Numbered from the stretch's first letter, positions 35,122 through 43,442 are shown. The stretch: DNA of 64,000 nucleotides from Corallococcus silvisoli (GCF_009909145.1 NZ_JAAAPJ010000010.1:62001-126000), one strand, 5' to 3'. Numbers and translations are program-made. The notes: generated from the letters alone by a model not told the origin.

Positions 35122-37635
35122 TCACCGTCCGCGCAGGCCCTGGGCAATCTTCAGGATGTCCGCGAGCACACCCGCCGCCGTGACGGGTCCTCCGGCGCCC
35201 GCGCCCTGCACCAGCAGCGGGTAGTCCGCGTAGCGCTCCGTGGAGAAGGCCACGAACGCCTCCGACCCGCGCAGCCGCGTCGCCGGGTGCTCCTTCGACA
35301 CGGCCACGGGCCCCACACGCAGCACCGGCCCCTCCTTCACCGCCGGGTCGATGCGCGCCAGGTAGCGTAGCACCTTGCCCTCCGCGCGCAGGCCCTCGAT
35401 GCGCGCGGTGAACGTCCGGTCCAGCTTCTCCAGCCCGGTGAGGAAGCGCTCCACGTCCGCCTCCTCCAGGTATTCGTGCGGCACGAAGGGCTCCACCTCC
35501 ACGTCCTCCATCGACAGGTCCAGCCCCTGCTCGCGCGCGAGGATGAGCGCCTTCCTCGCCGCGTCCGTGCCCGCCAGGTCCTCGCGGGGATGGGGCTCCG
35601 TGAAGCCCTTCTCCCGCGCGGTCCGCACCGCCTTCGACAGCGGAACTCCGTCCATCAACTGCTGGCTCAAATAGCCGAGCGTCCCGGAGAACGAACCCTC
35701 CACCCCGTGCACCCGATCCCCCGTGCGCACCAGGTCCTTCAACGTCTGGATGACCGGCAGGCCCGCGCCCACCGTCGTCTCGTAGTGGTACGCGCGGTGG
35801 TTGAGGTGCGCGGTGCTCCGCAGCCGCTCCCACACCTCGCGCGGCTGCGTCAGCGGCTTCTTGTTCGCCGCCACCACGTGGATGCCGCTGCGGAACGCCT
35901 CCAGGTACAGCGTCTCCATGCCCTCCGCCGCGGTGCAGTCCACCAACACCGGCACCGGCAGCCGGCGCAGCGGCTCCAGCAGGGCCTCCACCACGGACGG
36001 GGACGCGCCCTCCGGCACGGACTCGATGCGCTCGCGCCACTGATTCAGCGGAATCCCCTCTGGCGAGAAGAGCACCCGCCGGCTGTCCGCGAGCCCCACC
36101 AGGTTGATCTGGATGCCATGGTCCTGCGCGAGCGTCTGCTGCAACGTGCGCAGCTGCTCCAGCAGCTGACTGCCCACCACCCCGTGGCCCAGCACCAGCA
36201 CGCTCACCTCTTCGTGGGCGAAGTGGAAGGCCGCATGCACCGTGCGCACCGTCAGCGCTGTCTCCGCCCCGTCCACGATGAACGAGATGGACCGCGCGCT
36301 CGCCGTCTGCGCGATGGCGCGCACATTGATCCCCAGCGCCCCCAGCGGCTGGAACAACCGCCCGGCCACGTTGGCCCCCTGGCCCATCGCCTCCGCCACC
36401 AGGGCCACCTGCGTCACCGGCGCGCGCAGCTGGGGCGGCTGCAACGCGCCTCGCTCCAGCTCCGGCGCCAGCTCCCGCCGAAGCACCTCCTCCGCGCGGG
36501 CCGCGTGCACCCGGCGCAACACCACCGCCACCGAGCGCCCCGGCGGCGACTGCGCCGCCATCCACGCGTCGATGCCCGCCGCCTCCAGCGCCTGCAGTGC
36601 TCGCGGTCCCACCGGCCGGGCCGCCTCCTCGGTGCCACCCTCCAGGCCCAGCAGCGCCAGGTCCTCCAGCGACACCACGCACGTCGGCACGCCGCCATCG
36701 CCCACGCCGTGCAGGTCGATGAGCGTCCCGGGTTCGTCGGGCTGTTGCAGGTGCCGCACGCGAAGCGGGATGTCCGCGTCGCGCAGCGTGGACAGCGCGC
36801 GCGGGTGCAGCGTGGGCAGGCCCAGGTACACCAGCTCCAGCGCCTCCGTGTAGCTCAGGTGGGGCACCGGCCGCGCATCCGCCACATGGAGCGGATCCGC
36901 CGTCATCACGCCGGGCACGTCCGTCCACAGCGTGAGCGGCGTGCCCAGCAGCACGGACAGCACCGCCGCCGTCTCGTCCGCGCCGTCCGCTCCCAGCGTC
37001 GTGGAGCGCCCATCGAGCGACACGCCCCGTCCCCCCGCGTGCAGCGTCAGCCTTCCCTCCCAAGCAGGCCGCAGCGTCGCGACGCGGGCGCGGGTGTGCT
37101 CGCGGTTCACGCGGGCGTGCCCGGGCTCACCCTCCGTCACCGTCCAGTCCGCGGCGTCCACCTCCAGCGACGGCACGCCGCGCGATCCCAGCAGCCGCGC
37201 GAGCAGCGCCGACGTCAGCCGCTCGCCCGCGCCGCGCACCACGTCCTCCAGCGCGGGCCTCCGCTCGCGCACCAGGCTGGCGCCATCCAGCGCGCGCCGC
37301 GCGGGCTCCAGCAGCGCCGCCAGCGTCCGCGTGCCGTCCGCCTCCACGGACGTGGAGCCCGGGGGCGCGCCCAGCCGCCGCTCGGCGTCCTCCAACATCA
37401 ACAGGCCCCGCGCGAGCAGCCCATCCAGCTCCTGCCGCGCCAGCGTGGAGTTGCCCTTCAACGCGATGGACAGCGCGGCCTCCAACCCCACGGAGAGCCA
37501 CGGTGGCGAGGACACGATGGCGGCGCGCGTGGTGCCCGCGTCGCGGCGGGACAGGTGCGTGGCCACGGACGCGAGGCCTTGGGCGGTGTCGAGGAGGAGG
37601 GGCGCGTAGCGGGTGATGCTGACAGGTGCGGTCAT
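35122..37635 (-). CDS. metL: MetL-like aspartokinase/homoserine dehydrogenase; kinase half degenerate
   Basis: 837 residues with the order aspartokinase-like, ACT, homoserine dehydrogenase. The dehydrogenase half (from about 440) is intact: VLVLGHGVVGSQLLEQL (NAD(P) Gly motif), HVVAANKKPLT, YETTVGAGLPVIQTLKDLV, REKGFTEPHPREDLAGTDAA. The kinase half lacks the essential Lys-Phe-Gly-Gly start (it begins MTAPVSITRYAPLLLDTAQG) and has GADGADETAA where active enzymes have Gly-Arg-Gly/Asn-Gly-Ser-Asp; TLWTDVPGVMTADP and an ACT segment survive. So it probably reduces aspartate semialdehyde to homoserine, with a regulatory pseudokinase. Its ATG overlaps the metX stop (ATGA at 37632-37635), third in the met operon. 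Confidence 0.85.
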   Translation of the reverse strand: MTAPVSITRYAPLLLDTAQGLASVATHLSRRDAGTTRAAIVSSPPWLSVGLEAALSIALKGNSTLARQELDGLLARGLLMLEDAERRLGAPPGSTSVEADGTRTLAALLEPARRALDGASLVRERRPALEDVVRGAGERLTSALLARLLGSRGVPSLEVDAADWTVTEGEPGHARVNREHTRARVATLRPAWEGRLTLHAGGRGVSLDGRSTTLGADGADETAAVLSVLLGTPLTLWTDVPGVMTADPLHVADARPVPHLSYTEALELVYLGLPTLHPRALSTLRDADIPLRVRHLQQPDEPGTLIDLHGVGDGGVPTCVVSLEDLALLGLEGGTEEAARPVGPRALQALEAAGIDAWMAAQSPPGRSVAVVLRRVHAARAEEVLRRELAPELERGALQPPQLRAPVTQVALVAEAMGQGANVAGRLFQPLGALGINVRAIAQTASARSISFIVDGAETALTVRTVHAAFHFAHEEVSVLVLGHGVVGSQLLEQLRTLQQTLAQDHGIQINLVGLADSRRVLFSPEGIPLNQWRERIESVPEGASPSVVEALLEPLRRLPVPVLVDCTAAEGMETLYLEAFRSGIHVVAANKKPLTQPREVWERLRSTAHLNHRAYHYETTVGAGLPVIQTLKDLVRTGDRVHGVEGSFSGTLGYLSQQLMDGVPLSKAVRTAREKGFTEPHPREDLAGTDAARKALILAREQGLDLSMEDVEVEPFVPHEYLEEADVERFLTGLEKLDRTFTARIEGLRAEGKVLRYLARIDPAVKEGPVLRVGPVAVSKEHPATRLRGSEAFVAFSTERYADYPLLVQGAGAGGPVTAAGVLADILKIAQGLRGR

Positions 37636-38972
37636 GACGTCTTCCGGGCGCGGACGCCGGCAGGAGAGGAGATGCGGGCGTCGCGGCCCACGCCCGGAGG
37701 CAGGGCGAGGGCGCGCAGCAGCAGGGGCGCGAGCGCGTCCCATTCGATGAGGAAGCCGTCGTGGCCATGCACGCTGCACAGGGCCGCGTATTCGGCGTGG
37801 AGCCCCTGCGCGCGCAGGCGCCGGGACAGGGCCTTCATGTGTTCAGGAGGGAAGAGCGCGTCCCGGTCGATGCCGATGCTCAGCGTGCTCGCCCGGATGC
37901 GGTCCACGCCGGGGCCGCCCCGGGGCGTCGGGACGCGCGTGAGGTCGTGGTGGTCCATGGCGCCCAGCAGCGTCAGATAGGCGCGGGCATCGAAGCGCGC
38001 CTCCAGCTTCGCGCCCTGGTGCTCCAGGTAGCTCTCCACCGGGTACAGCGCGCGCGAGGACCACGCCTGGGGCCGGGGTTGCAGTGCGTCCAGGCCCGCC
38101 TCCGCGCGGTAGGTGAGCGTCGCCAGCTGGCGGGCCAGCTCCAGTCCGCGCCGGGGGGACTCGGGATACTCGGGGTCGAGCAGGATGGCCTGCCGGGCCA
38201 CGTGGTTCCAGCCCACCACCCACGCGGACGCGGCCTCCGCCGTCGCGATGGGCACCATGCGCTGGAAGCGCTCCGGCGCCAGCGCCGCCAGGCACAGCAC
38301 CACCATGCCGCCCAGCGACCCGCCGGTGACGAGCGCCACCTCCTCCACGCCCAGCGCATCCAGCGCGGCGAGGATGGAGCGGGCCTGGTCCCACGGCGTC
38401 ACCGTGGCGGGCAGGCTCCGCTCATCCAGGCGCAGGTCGCCCTTGGCCAGCACCGGCGCCGGGCCGAAGCGCGTGTCATCGGTGCGCAGCGGGAAGCCTT
38501 CGTCCGCGGGGCCCGCGGTGCCGTAGCAGGAGCCCAGGTTGTTGAAGCACAGCAGCCGCACGCGCGAAGGGTCCAACGGCCGGCCCGGCCCGATGACGGG
38601 CGCCCACCAGCCGCCTTCCCCTCCGGCGTTCATGTCCCCGGTGAGCGCGTGCACGAGCAGCACCGTGGGCGCCGCCGCGTCCGGTGCGCGGCGGGGACCG
38701 GCGCGGCGCGCGTGGGTGGCCGCGTCGCGCAGCTCGGAGGCGGTCCGGCGCACCACGCGCAGCCGGCCTTCGCGCGTGGCCTCCTCGGAGTGCACGAGGG
38801 CGCGGGACTGCAACCACGCGAGGTCCTCCGGGGGCCCCCACCACCAGCCGCGCACCAGGTGGGGCGCCACGCGGGCGCCGGCCTCCAGCGGCAGGTCCGG
38901 CAGTGACAGGTCGAAGACGCGCGGGGTCTCCGCGCGCGGGGGAATGTCCACGGTGGGCCTCACGGGTCGCAT
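37632..38972 (-). CDS. metX: Homoserine O-acetyltransferase
   Basis: 446-residue alpha/beta hydrolase-fold enzyme that acetylates homoserine with acetyl-CoA in methionine synthesis. It shows VLLVHALTGDMNAGGEGGWW, RLLCFNNLGSCYGTAGP, the nucleophile elbow ALVTGGSLGGMVVL, and the C-terminal SIGIDRDALFPPEHM and CSVHGHDGFLIEWD with the catalytic Asp and His. It lies four bases after metY and overlaps the downstream metL start, so the three are one transcript. It could also be read as a serine/homoserine acetyltransferase of the same family, but the met context decides. Start ATG at 38972. Confidence 0.92.
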   Translation of the reverse strand: MRPVRPTVDIPPRAETPRVFDLSLPDLPLEAGARVAPHLVRGWWWGPPEDLAWLQSRALVHSEEATREGRLRVVRRTASELRDAATHARRAGPRRAPDAAAPTVLLVHALTGDMNAGGEGGWWAPVIGPGRPLDPSRVRLLCFNNLGSCYGTAGPADEGFPLRTDDTRFGPAPVLAKGDLRLDERSLPATVTPWDQARSILAALDALGVEEVALVTGGSLGGMVVLCLAALAPERFQRMVPIATAEAASAWVVGWNHVARQAILLDPEYPESPRRGLELARQLATLTYRAEAGLDALQPRPQAWSSRALYPVESYLEHQGAKLEARFDARAYLTLLGAMDHHDLTRVPTPRGGPGVDRIRASTLSIGIDRDALFPPEHMKALSRRLRAQGLHAEYAALCSVHGHDGFLIEWDALAPLLLRALALPPGVGRDARISSPAGVRARKTS

Positions 38973-38976
38973 GGCA

Positions 38977-40266
38977 TCAGGCCGCGTTCAGGGCCTGGTC
39001 CAGGTCGGCCAGGATGTCGTCCAGGTGCTCCAGGCCCACGGACAGGCGCACCAGGTCGTCGGTGACGCCCGTGCTGGCGCGCTCCTCCGGGGTGAGCTGT
39101 TCGTGCGTGGTGGACGCGGGGTGGATGATGAGCGAGCGCGTGTCGCCGATGTTCGCGAGCAGGCTCCACAGCTTCACGCCGTCAATCACCTTGCGCCCCG
39201 CGGACAGGCCGCCCTTCACGCCGAAGGTGACGAGCCCGCCGAAGCCGCCCTTCAAATACTTCTTCGCGTTGATGAAGGCGGGGTCGCTCTCCAGGCCCGG
39301 GTAGCGCACCCACTCCACCTTCTTGTGGTGCTGGAGCCACTTCGCCACCGCGAGCGCGTTCTGCGAGTGCCGCTCCAGCCGCAGCCGCAGCGTCTCCAGG
39401 CCCAGGATGAACGCGTGCGCGTTGAAGGGGCTGAGCGCCGGGCCCAGGTCGCGCAGGCCCTCCAGCCGGGCCTTGAGGATGAAGGCCGCGGGGCCGAAGG
39501 CCTCCCGCAGGCGCAGGCCGTGGTAGCCGGGGTTGGGCTCCGTCAGCTCGGGGAACTTGCCGTTCTCCCAGGGGAAGGTCCCGCCGTCCACGATGACGCC
39601 GCCAATGGAGGTGCCGTGGCCGCCGATGTACTTCGTCGCGCTGTGCAGCACGATGTTCGCGCCGTGCCGCAGCGGATTGAAGAGGGCGGGGGACAGCGCG
39701 GTGTTGTCCACGAAGAGGGGCACGCCCGCGTCGCGCGCCACGGCGCCAATGGCGTCGAAGTCCGGCACGTCCAGGCGCGGGTTGCCCAGCGACTCCAGGT
39801 AGAGCGCCTTGGTCTTCGGGCCGATGGCGGCGCGGAACGCCTCCGGGTTGCCCGCGTCCACGAAGCGCGTGGTGATGCCCAGGCGGGGGAGCGTCACCTT
39901 GAAGAGGTTGTAGGTGCCGCCGTAGAGGCTGGCGCCGGAGACGATCTCGTCCCCGGACTTGAGGATGTTGAGGATGCCCAGCGTCTGCGCGGCCTGTCCG
40001 GACGCGACGGCGAGCGCGCCCACGCCGCCCTCGAGCGCGGCGATGCGCTTCTCGAAGACGTCCGTCGTGGGGTTCATGATGCGGGTGTAGATGTTGCCGA
40101 ACTCCTTGAGGCCGAAGAGCGCGGCGGCGTGGTCCGCGTCGCGGAAGCGGTAGCTGGTCGTCTGGTAGATGGGCACCGCGCGGGACCCGGTGGTGGGGTC
40201 GGGCGAATAGCCGGCGTGCAGCGCGAGCGTGTCGAAGTGCAGCGGACGGTCGTTGGGCGTGCTCAT
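38977..40266 (-). CDS. metY: O-acetylhomoserine sulfhydrylase
   Basis: 429-residue PLP enzyme of the Cys/Met metabolism family; it makes homocysteine from O-acetylhomoserine and sulfide. Recognised by HAGYSPDPTTGSRAVPIYQT, YTRIMNPTTDVFEKRIAALE, the PLP Lys in VLHSATKYIGGHGTSIGGVI, and the C-terminal GDTRSLIIHPASTTHEQLT, which is longer and different from cystathionine synthase. The ATG at 40266 has an AGGAG. It is the first structural gene of the metY-metX-metL operon and lies behind an attenuator-like leader with a Met/Cys-rich peptide (40492-40566). Confidence 0.95.
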   Translation of the reverse strand: MSTPNDRPLHFDTLALHAGYSPDPTTGSRAVPIYQTTSYRFRDADHAAALFGLKEFGNIYTRIMNPTTDVFEKRIAALEGGVGALAVASGQAAQTLGILNILKSGDEIVSGASLYGGTYNLFKVTLPRLGITTRFVDAGNPEAFRAAIGPKTKALYLESLGNPRLDVPDFDAIGAVARDAGVPLFVDNTALSPALFNPLRHGANIVLHSATKYIGGHGTSIGGVIVDGGTFPWENGKFPELTEPNPGYHGLRLREAFGPAAFILKARLEGLRDLGPALSPFNAHAFILGLETLRLRLERHSQNALAVAKWLQHHKKVEWVRYPGLESDPAFINAKKYLKGGFGGLVTFGVKGGLSAGRKVIDGVKLWSLLANIGDTRSLIIHPASTTHEQLTPEERASTGVTDDLVRLSVGLEHLDDILADLDQALNAA

Positions 40267-40431
40267 GGCAAGGGACTCCTGTTCGCGTCGCTCCTGCGGA
40301 GCGCGCGTGAAGTGAGGGCGGACGGGGGGTGGGACGTCAGGGCACTGCGGGCGGCGGGGAGGACTTCAGGTCACGGTGGGCGCTGCGACGCTCCTCGGCA
40401 GGGGTGCGAGAGCGGAGGCCCGGAACGACGA

Positions 40432-40461
40432 AGCCCACCGACCCTCGCGGGTGGGTGGGCT
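40432..40461 (-). terminator. Attenuator hairpin in the metY leader
   Basis: Read on the minus strand, AGCCCACC (40461-40454) pairs with GGTGGGCT (40439-40432), 8 bp, and inside it ACCC pairs with GGGT around a 4-base loop with one G-G mismatch between the stems. It is followed by TTCGTCGTT, a weak U-tract. It lies 30 bases past the leader-peptide stop and 165 bases before metY, the position of an intrinsic attenuator. Confidence 0.7.
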
Positions 40462-40522
40462 CCAGTTGGCTCGCCAGGGGCAGGCTGTGCGTCAGCCGGC
40501 CGCGGCGGGCTTGGGCCCACCC
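40453..40522 (-). promoter_or_regulatory. Alternative (antiterminator) pairing in the metY leader
   Basis: On the minus strand GGGTGGGC (40522-40515), inside codons 15-18 of the leader peptide, is complementary over 8 bp to GCCCACCC (40460-40453), which is also the 5' arm of the attenuator hairpin. The two structures cannot coexist. A ribosome stalled on the upstream Met/Cys codons would leave GGGTGGGC free and block the hairpin; one that finishes the peptide would cover it. Confidence 0.6.
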
Positions 40523-40566
40523 GGAACAGGCATCGAACACATGCACATGGCGGAGGTGACGAACAT
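40492..40566 (-). CDS. Met/Cys-rich leader peptide of the met operon
   Basis: 24-codon open frame starting MFVTSAMCMCSM: four Met (including the start) and two Cys among the first twelve residues, against a usual frequency near 2% and 1%. The rest is PVPGG and a Pro/Ala/Gly tail. The start ATG is only about four bases downstream of the predicted transcription start, so it would be translated leaderless; there is no ribosome-binding site. It is followed by the hairpin at 40432-40461 and then metY. The composition matches the pathway products, methionine and its sulfur donor, as in classical attenuation. No protein evidence is available. Confidence 0.65.
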   Translation of the reverse strand: MFVTSAMCMCSMPVPGGPKPAAAG

Positions 40567-40576
40567 TCTGCGAGAA

Positions 40577-40605
40577 GAAGTAGCGGCGATGGAGTGAGCT
40601 GTCAA
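40577..40605 (-). promoter_or_regulatory. Promoter of the met operon
   Basis: On the minus strand: a perfect -35 box TTGACA (40605-40600), a 17-base spacer, and -10 box TACTTC (40582-40577). This is the best housekeeping-sigma promoter I see in the window. Transcription should begin near 40570, just before the leader-peptide ATG at 40566. Confidence 0.75.
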
Positions 40606-40671
40606 GCCACCCCCCGGAACACCCCGCGCGTGTCGCGGACCTGTGACATCGCGTCTGTCCGCCTTCTCAAG

Positions 40672-41607
40672 ATGAAGCCCTCCCTCCGCGCGGCCCTCCT
40701 CCTCCTGCCGGCCTCACTCCTCCTCGGCGCGTGCTCCAAGCCCGCTCCGTCGACGCCCGTGAATCTTCGAAAGACCTTTCAGACGCAGTTGAAGGTGGAT
40801 CCCCCGGGGCGCATGCCCGCGCCCACACCGCCGAAGGCGCTCCTCGAGCTCGTGCGCTATCCGGCGCCGCTGGGCGCGAACGCGGCGTACATCACGCCGG
40901 TGCGCGGAGGCGGCCGGCGGCCGGCGGTGGTGTGGATCCACGGTGGAATGGATTGGGGGCTCGACGCCTTCGCGTGGGCGCCCGCGCCCCGCCAGAATGA
41001 TCAGAGCGCGCGAGCGTTTCGTGAAGCAGGGCTGGTGTTGATGCTGCCCTCGCTGCGCGGGTCGGACGACAACCCAGGCGCGCGCGAGTACTTCCTGGGT
41101 GAGGTGGATGACGTGGTCGCCGCGATCGACTTCGTGGCCCAGCGTCCGGACGTGGACCCCGCGCGCGTCTACGTGGCGGGTCACAGCACGGGGGGCACGG
41201 TGGCGTTGATGGCGGCGGTGCTGTCGCCCCGGCTGAAGGGCGCCTACGTGTTCGGTCCCGTGGGGGATGTCTCCGAATACGCCCCGTATTTCCCGCTGCT
41301 GGCGCGGGCCCGGGGAACGGAGCTGTGGCTGCGCAACCCGGTGAGCTACGTGGAGCACCTGCGCGTGCCCACGCAGGTCATCGAGGGCGCGGACCATGGC
41401 AACATGGATGCGTTCGAACCGCTGCGCGTGGCGGCGAAGAGCGCGCCGCTGTCCTTCCTCCCCGTGCCTGGGGCCACGCACTTCAGCGTGCTCGCGCCCG
41501 TGACGGAGCTGCTGGCGCGCAAGCTGGCGGAGGCGCCCGCGGAGGCGCCCGCGGTCCACCTCACGGACGCGGAGGTCCGTGAAGCCGTGAGCGCGCGGGC
41601 GGAGTGA
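40672..41607 (+). CDS. Alpha/beta-hydrolase lipoprotein, S9-peptidase/esterase-like
   Basis: 311-residue lipoprotein (hydrophobic ALLLLPASLLLGAC, Cys at about 22) with an alpha/beta-hydrolase domain: oxyanion strand PAVVWIHGGMDWG, nucleophile VYVAGHSTGGTVALMAA, and catalytic His in LPVPGATHFSVLAP. It resembles dienelactone hydrolase or prolyl-oligopeptidase-type esterases; the substrate is unknown. It diverges from the met operon and has no partner gene. A strong hairpin follows its stop. The ATG is the only start that gives a lipoprotein signal. Confidence 0.8.
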   Translation: MKPSLRAALLLLPASLLLGACSKPAPSTPVNLRKTFQTQLKVDPPGRMPAPTPPKALLELVRYPAPLGANAAYITPVRGGGRRPAVVWIHGGMDWGLDAFAWAPAPRQNDQSARAFREAGLVLMLPSLRGSDDNPGAREYFLGEVDDVVAAIDFVAQRPDVDPARVYVAGHSTGGTVALMAAVLSPRLKGAYVFGPVGDVSEYAPYFPLLARARGTELWLRNPVSYVEHLRVPTQVIEGADHGNMDAFEPLRVAAKSAPLSFLPVPGATHFSVLAPVTELLARKLAEAPAEAPAVHLTDAEVREAVSARAE

Positions 41608-41613
41608 GAGCAG

Positions 41614-41641
41614 CCTGGGGCGCGCGCGTTCGCGCCCCAGG
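41614..41641 (+). terminator. GC-rich terminator-like hairpin
   Basis: Perfect 11-bp stem CCTGGGGCGCG (41614-41624) with CGCGCCCCAGG (41631-41641) around a 6-base loop, seven bases after the hydrolase stop. No T-run, so termination may be incomplete. Confidence 0.6.
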
Positions 41642-41693
41642 TGTCTCGCGTCAGCCGGGCGTGGCGTTCCGCCTTCGGCTCACGCGAGGACTC

Positions 41694-41852
41694 GCGAGCT
41701 TGGGCCGCACGTGGGCGCGGGGCGTGACGTACCGGCTGTCGCGCCCGCGAGCTTGGGCTGCTCGTGGGCGCGGGGCGTGACGCACCGGCTGTCGCGCCCG
41801 CGAGCTTGGGCTGCACGTGAGCGCGGGGCGTGACGTTCCGCCTTCAGCTCAC
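41694..41852. repeat. Three tandem 53-bp repeats
   Basis: Units start at 41694, 41747 and 41800 with GCGAGCTTGGGC, then GTGGGCGCGGGGCGTGACG and CGGCTGTCGCGCCC. The first two differ at few bases; the third changes after the GTGACG. A related fragment (TTCCGCCTTCGGCTCACGCGAG) precedes the array and its near copy ends it. The last unit runs into the 3' end of the glutathione transferase gene. No protein frame is obvious in the array. Confidence 0.75.
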
Positions 41853-42470
41853 GTGAGCGTTCGCGGGGTAGGGCGGCACCGGCTCGTGCAAGCCCGGCTG
41901 CGCCTTCACGCGCTCCAGCCACGCGACGACCGCTGGATACGCCGCGAGGTCCACGCCCGCGTCCGGCGTGAGATGCGTGTACGCGTACAGGCAGAGGTCC
42001 GCGACGGTGTAGCGCTCATCCACCAGGAACGCGCGCGTGCCCAGGTGTCTCTCCAGCGCGGACAGCGCGCGCACTCCTGCCTCCTGCCGCAGCCGGAACG
42101 CCTCCGGGTTCCGCCGGTCGCGGCCCGTGAGCCGCCAGTAGCGCGCGGTGCCCAGGTTGGGCTCCACCGCGTTCTGCTCGAAGAACATCCACTGGTGCAC
42201 CTGCGCCCGCGCGAAGCGGTCCTCGGGAAGCAGGTGAGTGCCCTCCGCCAGGAACAGCAGGATGGCGTTCGACTCCGCGATGAACCGCCCCGGCTCTGGT
42301 TCCAACACGGGGATGCGGCCGTCCGGGTTCTTGTTCGCTTCGAAGTCCGGCGTGTGGCTCTCGCCCGCGAAGATGTCCACCGGTACCAGTTCGTACGCCA
42401 GCCCCAGCTGCCCCAGCAGGGTGCGGATCTTGTAGCCGTTCGCGGAGGGAAGAAAGTCGTAGAGGCGCAT
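41844..42470 (-). CDS. Glutathione S-transferase family protein
   Basis: 208 residues with the GST plan: thioredoxin-fold N-terminal domain (MRLYDFLPSANGYKIRTLL, PDGRIPVLEPEPGRFIAESN with the cis-Pro and Glu-Ser glutathione contact) and an all-helical C-terminal domain (VDERYTVADLCLYAYTHL, the N-capping motif). The residue near position 10, Ser/Asn, would activate the thiol. Role in detoxification or stress; the substrate is unknown. It diverges from a methyltransferase. The final codons overlap the last 53-bp repeat, so the C-terminus may have been shaped by the array. Confidence 0.88.
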   Translation of the reverse strand: MRLYDFLPSANGYKIRTLLGQLGLAYELVPVDIFAGESHTPDFEANKNPDGRIPVLEPEPGRFIAESNAILLFLAEGTHLLPEDRFARAQVHQWMFFEQNAVEPNLGTARYWRLTGRDRRNPEAFRLRQEAGVRALSALERHLGTRAFLVDERYTVADLCLYAYTHLTPDAGVDLAAYPAVVAWLERVKAQPGLHEPVPPYPANAHVS

Positions 42471-42602
42471 CGGGGAGTTCCTGAGAGGAAGAAGTCGCGA
42501 GCCACCGTAGTTTGCCCGGCAACCCCGCCGCGCTCCGCTTCTTGCGCCTGAATCGCGTGGACTCATTGATTATCGACAGCTCATTCCAGGAGAGGGCCTG
42601 AC

Positions 42603-43439
42603 ATGACCGAGCGCTACGTCCCGAACCTCACGGGCATCCCCGAGACGATGCTCTGGACGCTGCACAACCGCGCGGGGGAGGCGAAGCGGCCGGACGGTAT
42701 CCTCCAGGACGCGGAAGGGGTGCGCATCTACGACGCCATCCAGTACGACTTCGTGCGCTCGTTCGGCCGGGCGGAGGCGTCACATGCGGTGCGCGCGGTG
42801 GAGACGGATCGCATCCTGCGCCGCTGGCTGGCCGCGCACCCGGAGGGCTTCGTCGTGTCGCTGGGAGAAGGGCTGGAGACGCAGGCCCGGCGGTTGGACA
42901 ACGGACGGCTGCGCTGGCTGAGCGTGGACCTGCCGGAGGCGGTGGCCATCCGCGAGCGCTTCCTCCCTCCCTCGGAGCGGTTCCGCCACTTCCCCGCGAG
43001 CGCGCTGGACCGCTCGTGGATGGACGCGGTGGACGCGTCCCCTGGCGTGTTCATCGTCGCGCAGGGGCTGTTCATGTACTTCGAGGAAGAGGAGGTCCGG
43101 CGGCTGCTCGTGGACATCGCGGAGCGCTTCCCGGGCGCGGAGCTGCTCTTCGACACCATCCCCCGGTGGTTCTCCCGCAAGACGCTCACGGGGCTGAATC
43201 GGACGCCGACCTATCGGGTGCCGCCCATGCCGTGGGGCATCAACGCGAATGAGGTCGAGGCGACGTTGAAGCGCTGGCACCCGCGCGTGGAACACGTGAC
43301 CCGTGTTCCCTTCATGTTCCCGCGCGGGTTCGAACGCGTCGTCTACAACGCCATCAACTTCGTGCCCTGGCTGAGGCACAAGACACCGGGGATCATCCAC
43401 GTGCGGCTGTCGGCCGCCCCGGTGCCTTCCCGAGCCTGA
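42603..43439 (+). CDS. Class I SAM-dependent methyltransferase, LCM/PPM1 type
   Basis: 278 residues of the leucine carboxyl methyltransferase-like family, in bacteria mostly O-methyltransferases of secondary metabolism. Visible blocks: RIYDAIQYDFVRSFG, the SAM loop FVVSLGEGLETQARRLDNGR (Gly-x-Gly with the family's Glu/Asp-Gln/Thr-Arg), VSVDLPEAV-like RWLSVDLPEAVAIRERFLPP (acidic ribose contact), and VFIVAQGLFMYFEEEEVRRL. No partner biosynthetic genes lie next to it, so the target is unknown. ATG 42603 follows AGGAGAGGG. Confidence 0.82.
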   Translation: MTERYVPNLTGIPETMLWTLHNRAGEAKRPDGILQDAEGVRIYDAIQYDFVRSFGRAEASHAVRAVETDRILRRWLAAHPEGFVVSLGEGLETQARRLDNGRLRWLSVDLPEAVAIRERFLPPSERFRHFPASALDRSWMDAVDASPGVFIVAQGLFMYFEEEEVRRLLVDIAERFPGAELLFDTIPRWFSRKTLTGLNRTPTYRVPPMPWGINANEVEATLKRWHPRVEHVTRVPFMFPRGFERVVYNAINFVPWLRHKTPGIIHVRLSAAPVPSRA

Positions 43440-43442
43440 AGG

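Noticed and set aside
40337..40546. 70-codon minus-strand frame in the met leader
   Set aside because: It is out of frame with the Met/Cys peptide, starts inside it, and runs through the hairpin without any family resemblance.
40267..40570. SAM riboswitch upstream of metY
   Set aside because: I looked for the conserved cores of SAM-I, SAM-II and SAH riboswitches and found none; the structures seen are a leader peptide and alternative hairpins.
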